A model generated the notes under the pieces. That model was not told the origin of the DNA. It worked only from the letters and a program-made list of their open reading frames with translations, and made no database searches. From Zygosaccharomyces rouxii (taxonomy: Eukaryota > Ascomycota > Saccharomycetes > Saccharomycetales > Saccharomycetaceae), in contig NC_012991.1 in assembly GCF_000026365.1 (NCBI RefSeq), forward strand, positions 868,001 to 932,000: a stretch of 64,000 bases of DNA, given 5' to 3'. Shown here piece after piece: positions 20,559-28,613 of the stretch (the first letter of the stretch is position 1; each line of letters begins with the position of its first letter). Made by a program: the position numbers and the translations under genes.

Positions 20559-20777
20559 CTATTGATTTTCCTCTTCATCCATTGGATTATATATATTTTT
20601 GGAAAGCAGCCTATTCAACTCACGTTTGATGAACTCAACTTTAGCAGGATCTATCAAAAGGTGGGTATCATCAAGCTCTTCCAATATAATATCGCTTTTG
20701 TCAGCGTCGATCTGAACAATAAGTGCCTTGATCGATGGATCACATTGAATCAGAGCTCCTCTACGAGCCCTGGGCAT
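20559..20777 (-). CDS. TFB5: TFIIH subunit Tfb5
   Basis: A 72-residue protein, the exact length of S. cerevisiae Tfb5. The block MPRARRGALIQCDPSIKALI at the start and the internal DDTHLLI are diagnostic of the Tfb5/TTDA family. Tfb5 binds the C-terminus of Tfb2 and stabilises the TFIIH core for transcription and nucleotide excision repair. Orthologue of YDR079C-A and in the same relative place, next to VPS41, from which it diverges with 133 bp between ATGs. Confidence 0.95.
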   Translation of the reverse strand: MPRARRGALIQCDPSIKALIVQIDADKSDIILEELDDTHLLIDPAKVEFIKRELNRLLSKNIYNPMDEEENQ

Positions 20778-20910
20778 GTTGAAAGATGTGTTATTTCTTT
20801 AGTAGTGGTGCCTTAAGGTTAGTCGAACTTTTACACTTTGAGCGCGAGCTGATTAAAAGGGTTATCAACTATATACAATTCACTTGGAATCGGTTCGAGA
20901 TTGGTTCGTA

Positions 20911-23631
20911 ATGGTTAGGCAAGTGGCCGTGAGAGGTGCATACACTGAGCTGGATGAACTTGAAAACTCTACCAATGGCAAGGATCGTAAGGATAGCGAA
21001 TACGATGAACGTGCAGACCACATAAAGAGTACAAAGGAGAAGACTATCGATAAGAGGGATGAGATGAGTGGAGACGTGAAAAATGGTAAAGAATACGAGA
21101 GTGAGAATGATGAAGGAGAAGAAGAAGAAGATGATGATGATGAAGAGGACGATGAAGAGGACGATGAAGAGGACGATGACGATGAACCTCCTCTGTTAAA
21201 ATTTAGTAGGATAACAAAACTTCCGAAAACATTTAGAAGAGATGCAATATCCACTTGTCTATTTCATGAAAAAATATTTGCATTTGGGACTCATGCTGGT
21301 GTGTTACATTTAACTACAACTGATTTTACTCCCTTACAGACTTTGAAATGTCATAGATCTTCCATACTCTCGATCAATACAAATGGTACATTCTTTGCCA
21401 CGGCATCTATCGATGGGACAGTAGCTATTGGACAAATTGAAGACACTACAAACATTACTCTATTTGATTTCAAAAGACCGGTACAAGCGGTTGTTTTAGA
21501 TGTGGATTATAAAAGTTCCAAGACTTTTGTTTCTGGTGGTATGGCAGGTGAAGTGATTTTATCCCAGAGGAATTGGTTAGGTAGTAGAGTTGACATAACA
21601 TTGTCTAAGGATCATGGGCATATTTTAGGAATTTACACGATTGACGATGTCATATTTTGGATGAACGATGCCGGCATTACGTTTTATAGCATTCACACGA
21701 GAACTCAACTTTTGAACGTTCCATTCCCCTCTGAAGATAGCAACACTCAACGACCAGGTCTATACAGACCTCAAGTGCATTGTCCCGAGACTGATAGAAT
21801 AATAGTTGGCTGGGCCAACCATGTTTGGATGTTCAAAGTATCGTTAAGACGAGCTGGTGAGCATGGCAACAATTTAGGGGCTATAATATCAAGTGCAGCC
21901 TCCAGTTTAAGGGCTCAGCCAGATAAAAAAGTGGAATTGGAGCATTATTTCACTATAAAAATGCTCATAGCAGGTATATCGTCTTTCAAAGATGATCAAC
22001 TGATGTGTCTTGGGTTCGAAGATGCTGTTGGGCAAGGCGTTCCTACGTCTAACATACCACAGATTTCCATAATAGATGTGTTCACCGGTGAAGACACACA
22101 TACTGATGAGATTGTATTAAAGAATTACGAAAAACACTCACTCAATGAATATCATTTGGGGAAATATATCGGTGAATCCTCTCCTGAATACTTCTTAGTG
22201 GCACCCAATGACGCTATATGTATACAAGGGCTTTCGTTCAAAGATCATTATGATTGGTTTATGAAAAAAGGTAACTTCATGAGAGCTTGGGAAATTGGAA
22301 AATACGTTGTGGATGATCATGAGAGATTAGAAACAGGATTGAAATTTATTAATGAACTCATTAGTTCTAACCGAATTGAAGATAGTGTGTCGGCTTTAAC
22401 ACTGACTATTGCTGATACCAATATCAGTAACGATGAGGAATTCAAAAATTTTGCATTAAATAAATGGAGAGAAGCATTTCTGAGAATAATAGACCTCGGT
22501 GGAATAGATACAGTAGCCAAAAATATTCCTTTGGACCCTCAACTAGACAATCAGGTTTATGATTCTGTGTTAGAACATTTATTAAAAGACTGTCAGTTAA
22601 AGGAATTTATAAACTATATTCAAATTTGGCCTCTACACCACTTTTCTGTACATTGCTTTGAAAAGGAGCTTGAAGAACTTATTGAAAGGCATGATGATCA
22701 TGAAAATTCCTATAGGGATGCTATCATTTACTTATATCTGGAGGAAAAAAGATTCTTCAAGGCCATGCCGCATATGTTGAGAAGGAGAGATATGAGAGCT
22801 CTAACGGTTTTACTCAATCATAATTTCTTAGCCCAATACAAGGATAATCTTTTGGATATTGTACTGTTACCGTATCATGGAAAAATTGAGGATTTGAGTA
22901 AGCTACCAATTGGTGAAATTGAGCAATTGTTTTCTATGTCTCTTGAACTCTTGGTTCAAAACAGACAGAGTCTACAAGTTCAACAAGTGATAAATTTACT
23001 ATCCAATCCAAAAGAATTAAGGGTTTTACTATTTCTATACTTGAAAAAACTATCATCAGTGGATCCTCTTCTAACGGCTCTCTTTGAAACCGATATGGTG
23101 GAATTATATTCAGAGTTTGAAAGATCGGGATTATTACGGTTTCTAAAGACAAAGACAAATTATGATGTTGAGAAAGCCATTGAAATATGTTGCCAAAATA
23201 ATGACGCCTACAATGAACTAATTTATCTTTGGAGTAAAGTCGGTGAAACAAAAAGGGCCCTTTCACTCATCATCGATGAATTAAATGACCCAAAACTTGC
23301 CATTGATTTCGTAAAGAATTTAGGTGATCCAGAACTTTATGATTTCATGGTCAGCTATAGCATGGATAAGCCGAAATTTGTTAAAGCTTTATTGGGTTCG
23401 CCAGATGAATTTGGTAAGACTTACCTCGAAGTCATAAAGGGAATGCCCGAAACCATGGAAATCGATGACTTACACAAAACTTTGATCAGAATTGCGAAAG
23501 AGAATGCTCTGAGTTCAACTGTTAGTAAAAGTATTTTCAAAATAATAGATGATGAAACAACTGAATATGCCATAGAACTTCTAAACATTAGAAGTCAAGG
23601 AAAGGCATTCTATGTTGAAGATGATGAATGA
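20911..23631 (+). CDS. VPS41: HOPS complex subunit Vps41
   Basis: 906 residues from the first ATG; the frame continues upstream only to a TTG. An acidic, disordered N-terminus with a Glu/Asp tract (about 70-95, containing three copies of a 12-bp unit) leads to DEPPLLKF, the conserved start of the folded part. A beta-propeller region (CHRSSILSINT, ASIDGTVAIGQ) and a C-terminal alpha-solenoid/clathrin-heavy-chain-like repeat region follow, ending in IRSQGKAFYVEDDE. The C-terminus lacks the RING finger found in animal Vps41, as in S. cerevisiae. Vps41 tethers membranes at the vacuole with Ypt7 and mediates AP-3 vesicle docking. Orthologue of YDR080W. Confidence 0.94.
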   Translation: MVRQVAVRGAYTELDELENSTNGKDRKDSEYDERADHIKSTKEKTIDKRDEMSGDVKNGKEYESENDEGEEEEDDDDEEDDEEDDEEDDDDEPPLLKFSRITKLPKTFRRDAISTCLFHEKIFAFGTHAGVLHLTTTDFTPLQTLKCHRSSILSINTNGTFFATASIDGTVAIGQIEDTTNITLFDFKRPVQAVVLDVDYKSSKTFVSGGMAGEVILSQRNWLGSRVDITLSKDHGHILGIYTIDDVIFWMNDAGITFYSIHTRTQLLNVPFPSEDSNTQRPGLYRPQVHCPETDRIIVGWANHVWMFKVSLRRAGEHGNNLGAIISSAASSLRAQPDKKVELEHYFTIKMLIAGISSFKDDQLMCLGFEDAVGQGVPTSNIPQISIIDVFTGEDTHTDEIVLKNYEKHSLNEYHLGKYIGESSPEYFLVAPNDAICIQGLSFKDHYDWFMKKGNFMRAWEIGKYVVDDHERLETGLKFINELISSNRIEDSVSALTLTIADTNISNDEEFKNFALNKWREAFLRIIDLGGIDTVAKNIPLDPQLDNQVYDSVLEHLLKDCQLKEFINYIQIWPLHHFSVHCFEKELEELIERHDDHENSYRDAIIYLYLEEKRFFKAMPHMLRRRDMRALTVLLNHNFLAQYKDNLLDIVLLPYHGKIEDLSKLPIGEIEQLFSMSLELLVQNRQSLQVQQVINLLSNPKELRVLLFLYLKKLSSVDPLLTALFETDMVELYSEFERSGLLRFLKTKTNYDVEKAIEICCQNNDAYNELIYLWSKVGETKRALSLIIDELNDPKLAIDFVKNLGDPELYDFMVSYSMDKPKFVKALLGSPDEFGKTYLEVIKGMPETMEIDDLHKTLIRIAKENALSSTVSKSIFKIIDDETTEYAIELLNIRSQGKAFYVEDDE

Positions 23632-23756
23632 ATACATTGAGTAAACTGATTACATGCATATAGAGTACTTTTAAAATTAAGCATTTGTACCAATAAATAA
23701 AGGGTAATAAAATACAGAAAATTAATCATTTCACATCAAATTTTTAAATACTATCA

Positions 23757-26231
23757 TTAGAAAAAGGTAGCATTACCGGGCAGCTGCAAATTTACTTGGC
23801 CCTGAATATTATGAGTGGAAGAAGCCTCAGAACCGCTGGGGCTCGGATTATTGGCATTAGTTAGAAACCGTTCCAATTGGACTTGTCCACGTCTAACCTT
23901 CGAAATACTTAAATTTTTCCTCGTCTTGTGAATCTTGGACAAAAGAGTATTATAGTTGAACTTCATCTCGTTAATCGTAGATTCAGAGAAAGCCAGTTCT
24001 CTTGATTCTGTATGCTTTAGGACATTTCCTAACGCCTGAGCAATGTTGATATTTGACTGCAGGTTTTGGAGGGAAGTTGTATCGATTGTGAAATCGTTTA
24101 GGGGTGAGGTCGCTGGAGGTCTATCTGGTACAACTGGATCGTTGAGTATGTGATTTAACGTTGGATCTTCGAATGGAGGGATTGCTGTAGCAGAGGAGAC
24201 TTGACTTTGGGAAGTAGCACTGGGTACTGACGTATTGGTAGTATCAGTAGCTTCCGTAGTGGTAGCAGTAGCGTAAGCTGGTCCTATATTTTGAGATGCC
24301 ATATTAGTGGTAGCTTGATTCGTACTAGGAATGCTGGTCCCGCTAGGTTGATCTTGAATTGAAGCTGAAAACACATCGTTGAAATATTCTGATGGAACCA
24401 TTGAAGTGTCAATCCCTACATTTCTCAAATCTAATTCCCCATTTTCACTCATAAACAAATTGGGCTTGTCTATCAAAGTGCTAACATTGTACATTTTCCC
24501 CTGTTGGCTATCTTTAGATGTAAAATCCTCACCCAAAAACTTATCAATGTTAACTTCATAACCTGTGTCCATTTCGCCGTTGTCATTTGTACTACCTATC
24601 AGTGAAGTTTCACCGGCGTTAATAGCATATTCTATGGCCTTCTCGGCCGTTTGAACGTCATTTCTCGTGTAAGTTTTATCAGCATCTTCTTCATCCGATT
24701 CTGAATTATCTGCAATGTCACCAACATTAATTCCAACGTTACCATCTGTAATTATATCAAGATTGTAAGAATATGGGAGAGCGTTATTATTATTACGATT
24801 AAGTTTATCGTCTTGTGAATCTGGCTCAATTGGATCGACTATTGCACTTTCCACCAATTCTTCTGTGCTCAGAAAATTTGTATTTTTATTCTCTAAATTT
24901 AAATCCAATAACATGTCATGATCCCATTTTTTCGAGCAATAAAATTTATTACAAAGCTCATTAAGTCTTGCTTCTAAAACTTCATTTTTCTTAAAAGCCA
25001 TACTAACGCTTTCATCAGTTTGGATCATTTCTGCTGGTAGAATACCTGCACTTTTCCAGTTACCTCTAATAGTCTCCAAAGGAATTGATTTCCAGGCTTC
25101 TCTAACGAATTTGAATGCATTTGACATGGTCAATTGACTTTGCTCAAAACTTATCAGTACCTTACGATGATACTTCTTCTCCAACTGCTTTTGTAAACTG
25201 ATCAAAGCTTGGTACTGTTGGATTCTATACCTTGTCTTGAATTCATCTAAAACCCCCCAGTTAAAGGGTAAGAATCTTGAGTTCGCAGAGGTATAAACCA
25301 ATTCGATGTTTTTCAAATGTAAATTGATAATTCTGTGAGAACAAGAGTCATCTAATACAATCCATATTTTCCGATTATCAGCTACCAGTCTTTTATCCCA
25401 ACGAGCCAGCCAGTCGTGGAAAAGATTGCTTGTCAACCATGATTTTCTATTACTGTGATACGAAATTCCAAATCTTCTTGCCATTTTCCCACCTAATAGC
25501 GATTGTGACACGGGATCCTGCGGTTCCTCTGGAAAATAGTTCCTAAAGCTTCTATAGCTGTTATATTTACCAACAACTAGGGGCTTCAGCTTCTCCGATC
25601 CATCTAGATTACAGCATAGCATTACAGTGGCCACTTCAATCTTTCTCTGCATTTGACTTGCCTCGTACTGCGCATAGTCTAGCGGTAAATTATAAGCCAA
25701 AAAAGTTTCATCCAGAGTGAAAATATCTCTAGGTGGGACCTGACTAAAGTATTCTTTCAGTTCGTTCCTCTCTTCAAAAGTCCATACCTTGGGCGGTTTC
25801 GGTGTCTGTTCCTCCATACTCGAGATATTAACACTCATCTTGGCCAAAAAATTCGTGATCCACTTGTATGAAAAGCAGCCATTGCCCTCTCTATGTTCTG
25901 CAGGTATTCGATACCAAACGGATTGTGCAGTATCCTGTAGGATGGGTGACGTTACAGGTATACCATTCCATATGCTCTGTGATACCCATTCCTGTAAAAT
26001 TCTTCTTACCAGTAGATTATTGGGTTTCCTAATTCTATTCGCACATTTTTCACTGTCCTTACAGTTCATATAGACATCCTTCTTGGCTAATAATCGTGAA
26101 ATAGTTCCCTGTGATGGTATTTTGGGCAGTTGAAATGCCTCATATGCCCATCTGGCTAAATCCAATTGTGTCCATTTGGGATGTCTCTCTGCCATAAGAC
26201 AGATATTATACCTATGTTCAATAGAAAGCAT
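23757..26231 (-). CDS. PDC2: Transcription factor Pdc2, transposase-derived
   Basis: 824 residues (S. cerevisiae 925). The N-terminus carries tandem helix-turn-helix DNA-binding domains of CENP-B type (residues about 1-140, e.g. YKWITNFLAKM). A DDE_1/pogo-like domain follows (about 150-370): Asp174 in FTLDETFL, Asp284/285 in IVLDDSCS and Asp318 in NWGVLDEF occupy the positions of the catalytic acids of Tc1/pogo transposases. The C-terminal half is Asn-, Thr- and Ser-rich, probably the activation region. In S. cerevisiae Pdc2 activates pyruvate decarboxylase and thiamine biosynthesis genes. Orthologue of YDR081C; convergent with VPS41. Confidence 0.94.
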   Translation of the reverse strand: MLSIEHRYNICLMAERHPKWTQLDLARWAYEAFQLPKIPSQGTISRLLAKKDVYMNCKDSEKCANRIRKPNNLLVRRILQEWVSQSIWNGIPVTSPILQDTAQSVWYRIPAEHREGNGCFSYKWITNFLAKMSVNISSMEEQTPKPPKVWTFEERNELKEYFSQVPPRDIFTLDETFLAYNLPLDYAQYEASQMQRKIEVATVMLCCNLDGSEKLKPLVVGKYNSYRSFRNYFPEEPQDPVSQSLLGGKMARRFGISYHSNRKSWLTSNLFHDWLARWDKRLVADNRKIWIVLDDSCSHRIINLHLKNIELVYTSANSRFLPFNWGVLDEFKTRYRIQQYQALISLQKQLEKKYHRKVLISFEQSQLTMSNAFKFVREAWKSIPLETIRGNWKSAGILPAEMIQTDESVSMAFKKNEVLEARLNELCNKFYCSKKWDHDMLLDLNLENKNTNFLSTEELVESAIVDPIEPDSQDDKLNRNNNNALPYSYNLDIITDGNVGINVGDIADNSESDEEDADKTYTRNDVQTAEKAIEYAINAGETSLIGSTNDNGEMDTGYEVNIDKFLGEDFTSKDSQQGKMYNVSTLIDKPNLFMSENGELDLRNVGIDTSMVPSEYFNDVFSASIQDQPSGTSIPSTNQATTNMASQNIGPAYATATTTEATDTTNTSVPSATSQSQVSSATAIPPFEDPTLNHILNDPVVPDRPPATSPLNDFTIDTTSLQNLQSNINIAQALGNVLKHTESRELAFSESTINEMKFNYNTLLSKIHKTRKNLSISKVRRGQVQLERFLTNANNPSPSGSEASSTHNIQGQVNLQLPGNATFF

Positions 26232-26535
26232 ATCTCATAAAAAATTTCCCCATAACTTTCCTGCCTTGAGCTTCCTTCCTTCTCCTTCTTTTCTTCTATT
26301 GGAATGGTTTTTGGGTAAGGTTTAGTCTTTTTAGCTAAGGAGGACATTGATTTTTTTTTTCATGTCTTTTGTCATAAGAACAACTGATTTCTCTTGTGAA
26401 GAATGTAACAACAAAAATAAAGTAGGTTGGCTCTGATCTGCTATTAAGGTTCTTTACAACGTCTTATACTTATCTTTATGTTACTCTACGGAGTCTGTTT
26501 GGGTTATCTCGATGAGACGAATCCCAATGGCTTAC

Positions 26536-26988
26536 TTAACTGCCCTTGTAAGTGGTGTAACCGTAGTTACTCAACAGTAGGGGGATGTGATAGTGCCTCG
26601 AGCCGTTATCTATATGAAACAAGATATCAACAAAAGGGTGAAAATTTGTTTGTCCCTGAGACTTGAAATAGAGACCAGTCTGGAACCTTATCTTGTAGTA
26701 ACCAGGTTTGAGTTCCCTCCACTGCAACTCTTGATCGGCCTCTTGGATACCGTTCGTGGCTAGTAACTTCCTCTGGGACATGTCAGGGTTAAACACCCAT
26801 AGTGGGATTCTACCGTCATCGTTGGTGCGTGCTCTTGCTAAAATCTGGGCTTCTTGGGTCTCAATCAATTGATCTTGATCGTCGTTGCCTTCACCAATGT
26901 AAACCTTGTAAATAGAGCACACGACGTTAGCAGCGGGCTTGCCTGTAGTGGTGTCGAGTATGTGACAGGTTATAGGATTCGGAGCCAT
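26536..26988 (-). CDS. 5-hydroxyisourate hydrolase (transthyretin-like)
   Basis: A 150-residue HIUase-family protein from the ATG that precedes NPITCHILDTTTGKPA; a longer frame starts with TTG. Key features: His9 in the N-terminal CHILDT block, Arg60 in the NDDGR block, HYHIPLLLS at 132-140, and a C-terminal YKGS that replaces the usual YRGS/YRGG signature. The family hydrolyses 5-hydroxyisourate, the urate oxidase product, to OHCU on the way to allantoin. There is no peroxisomal C-terminal tripeptide, so it is probably cytosolic. S. cerevisiae has no counterpart, and this gene lies between PDC2 and STN1, which are adjacent there. The 172-bp divergent promoter shared with STN1 has three GATA motifs. 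Retained or acquired in this lineage; uricase should exist elsewhere in the genome if it is functional. Confidence 0.9.
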   Translation of the reverse strand: MAPNPITCHILDTTTGKPAANVVCSIYKVYIGEGNDDQDQLIETQEAQILARARTNDDGRIPLWVFNPDMSQRKLLATNGIQEADQELQWRELKPGYYKIRFQTGLYFKSQGQTNFHPFVDILFHIDNGSRHYHIPLLLSNYGYTTYKGS

Positions 26989-27160
26989 TGATGCTGGTTT
27001 ACCAATATGTTTTCTTTGATCATGGTTACACAATTGTTGTCATTATCACAGAGAAGTGCTTCTCTTTATATATCTGAATGTACTTGAAACCTGCAACGAC
27101 TTATCGTAACCATCATTATCATCGGTGAAAAGCGAAGTGGTGATCAAAGGTAACGTACGG
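26989..27160. promoter_or_regulatory. Divergent HIUase-STN1 promoter with three GATA motifs
   Basis: Three TTATC (GATAA on the minus strand) occurrences at 27043-27047, 27101-27105 and 27116-27120. The middle one is a full GATAAG, the Gln3/Gat1 consensus used for nitrogen catabolite repression in yeast. Three in 172 bp is more than expected by chance, and the direction suits the HIUase gene. That they are nitrogen-responsive is inference. Confidence 0.5.
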
Positions 27161-28390
27161 ATGGTTGGTCGCCACGATGTGATTCATCAAGAAGGTGACT
27201 TAGTTTACTATTCACCGTTTGTTTTTGATAAGAACCCATACCATGGAGTCACAGTACCAATACTAGTGGTTGACTTGTTAGAGCTGGTGGAAGACTCCAA
27301 GAACCTTTGCCGAAGACACTATGGGAATCAGTTCCGTGGGCTATTTTATAAAAATCATCCATTGAACAAGATATCTGTGGTGGGGGTGGTGGTTGGTTGT
27401 CGGTACAAGTGTATTGGAGATGATGACTACATATTCATGCAGCTCGATGATTGCAGTGGTTCAGCAAGATTCTTGCAGTGCAAATGTCTTGAGCCCTTAG
27501 CAATGGAGAATGGTCTTTCCTGGGGGTCAATATGTGGTCAGAAGTTAAGAATTAGCGGTGCTTTTAACCTATGGTACCGTGAAATGGTGGTCGAGTGGAT
27601 TGACTTCATTCCTGATATCATCGCTGAAATTGAACATTGGCAAAGTGCAATTGAGTTTAGGCGTAAACTGTCCATACCGTGGGTTGAACCAGTTTCATCA
27701 GAACCACCGACTTCCAATTACATTCAGCAGATGCACACTGCAAATGTAATGGACTCTCTGGTAATTACAAGCACCTACGAACAATTGTCACCACCGTCTC
27801 CATTACCTTCACCTTCGCCAGTGGATTCCCCACCACCTTCTCCTCTGCCGCAGGTTATTTGTAACATTACAGAATTGAAGATAGAATTTCTCAGAGGGTT
27901 GCTCAAACACGAAGGTAAAAGAGCATACACCACTGAATTGTACAGTGGTCTTTCGACACTGCTGAATCAACTAGCTACTTTAAGATTCCAGAATCAGAGG
28001 GTAAATCTACCGGTCAAACCGTGGCAACAGTTGAAATCTGAATCCCTTTACGATCAATTGCATAAATTACAGAAATCAGGTCTGCTCCGATGTCATTCCA
28101 ATGACAATCTGGTTGATCTGAAACCGTTGAAAGATCTGCACGAGTACAGTATGCATAGAGTTTTGACTTTGATCAAGTTACAGTGCAACACGGGACGTAT
28201 CGATTACAACCATATTCGCGATAAATTAAAACATTGCGAGTTTACCAAGAAAGCTATTGTCGATATCTTTAAAGAATCCCTAAGAAGAATTTGTCTATTG
28301 TATCCACAGTTGTTGGTGGGTTGGTGGATAGGTGCTGATGGCGGTGAATTTTCAGTGATTCATTTCAAATATGAGCCACACGAGAGGTGA
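27161..28390 (+). CDS. STN1: Telomere capping protein Stn1
   Basis: 409 residues from the first ATG (the longer frame starts at GTG). The N-terminal region (about 20-190) matches the Stn1 OB fold: YYSPFVFDKNPYHG, the VVGVVVGCRYK strand, and FMQLDDCSGSARF. A Pro/Ser-rich linker (about 210-235) precedes the C-terminal winged-helix half. Stn1 forms the CST complex with Cdc13 and Ten1, protecting telomere ends and limiting telomerase. Orthologue of YDR082W (494 residues). It diverges from the HIUase gene and is followed in tandem by RRP8. Confidence 0.9.
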   Translation: MVGRHDVIHQEGDLVYYSPFVFDKNPYHGVTVPILVVDLLELVEDSKNLCRRHYGNQFRGLFYKNHPLNKISVVGVVVGCRYKCIGDDDYIFMQLDDCSGSARFLQCKCLEPLAMENGLSWGSICGQKLRISGAFNLWYREMVVEWIDFIPDIIAEIEHWQSAIEFRRKLSIPWVEPVSSEPPTSNYIQQMHTANVMDSLVITSTYEQLSPPSPLPSPSPVDSPPPSPLPQVICNITELKIEFLRGLLKHEGKRAYTTELYSGLSTLLNQLATLRFQNQRVNLPVKPWQQLKSESLYDQLHKLQKSGLLRCHSNDNLVDLKPLKDLHEYSMHRVLTLIKLQCNTGRIDYNHIRDKLKHCEFTKKAIVDIFKESLRRICLLYPQLLVGWWIGADGGEFSVIHFKYEPHER

Positions 28391-28405
28391 AGGGGACCGT
28401 CGAGT

Positions 28406-28588
28406 ATGGTGAACATGATCAATGAACCGTTGAAGTTCCTGGGAGCTTCAATATCAGGGAAGTTTGTTATAAGGGCTTTCCAAGTCATCGGTATACCGAT
28501 CACGATTAACGTCGTTGAAAAATTTTGGGTAAGAAGCGCATCTCATCTTATCTCATCTCATCTCATCTCATCGCTACAATCATACTGA
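28406..28588 (+). CDS. Possible small ORF between STN1 and RRP8
   Basis: A 60-codon ATG frame filling most of the 223-bp STN1-RRP8 gap, ending 25 bp before the RRP8 start. The first 42 residues (e.g. GKFVIRAFQVIGIPITINVV) are amphipathic/hydrophobic and look protein-like. The last third is encoded by the PAC-like TCTCA repeats and is probably not selected as protein. It overlaps RRP8 promoter elements, so it may be chance. No family recognised. Confidence 0.25.
   Translation: MVNMINEPLKFLGASISGKFVIRAFQVIGIPITINVVEKFWVRSASHLISSHLISSLQSY
28516..28574 (+). promoter_or_regulatory. RRPE and tandem PAC element upstream of RRP8
   Basis: RRPE-like TGAAAAATTTT at 28516-28526 and CTCATCTCATCGC at 28562-28574, the reverse complement of the full PAC consensus GCGATGAGATGAG. 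The PAC core is embedded in a run of about seven CTCAT-type pentamers (28540-28572). PAC and RRPE are the standard promoter pair of ribosome biogenesis genes (Tod6/Dot6, Stb3), fitting RRP8. Confidence 0.8.
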
Positions 28589-28613
28589 TAGAAAGTTTCG
28601 AAAGCAGCTAATC

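Noticed and set aside
26156..26347. 63-codon minus-strand frame overlapping the PDC2 start
   Set aside because: It overlaps the conserved PDC2 N-terminus in another frame and has a Lys/Glu-rich, low-complexity composition without a family. Judged chance.
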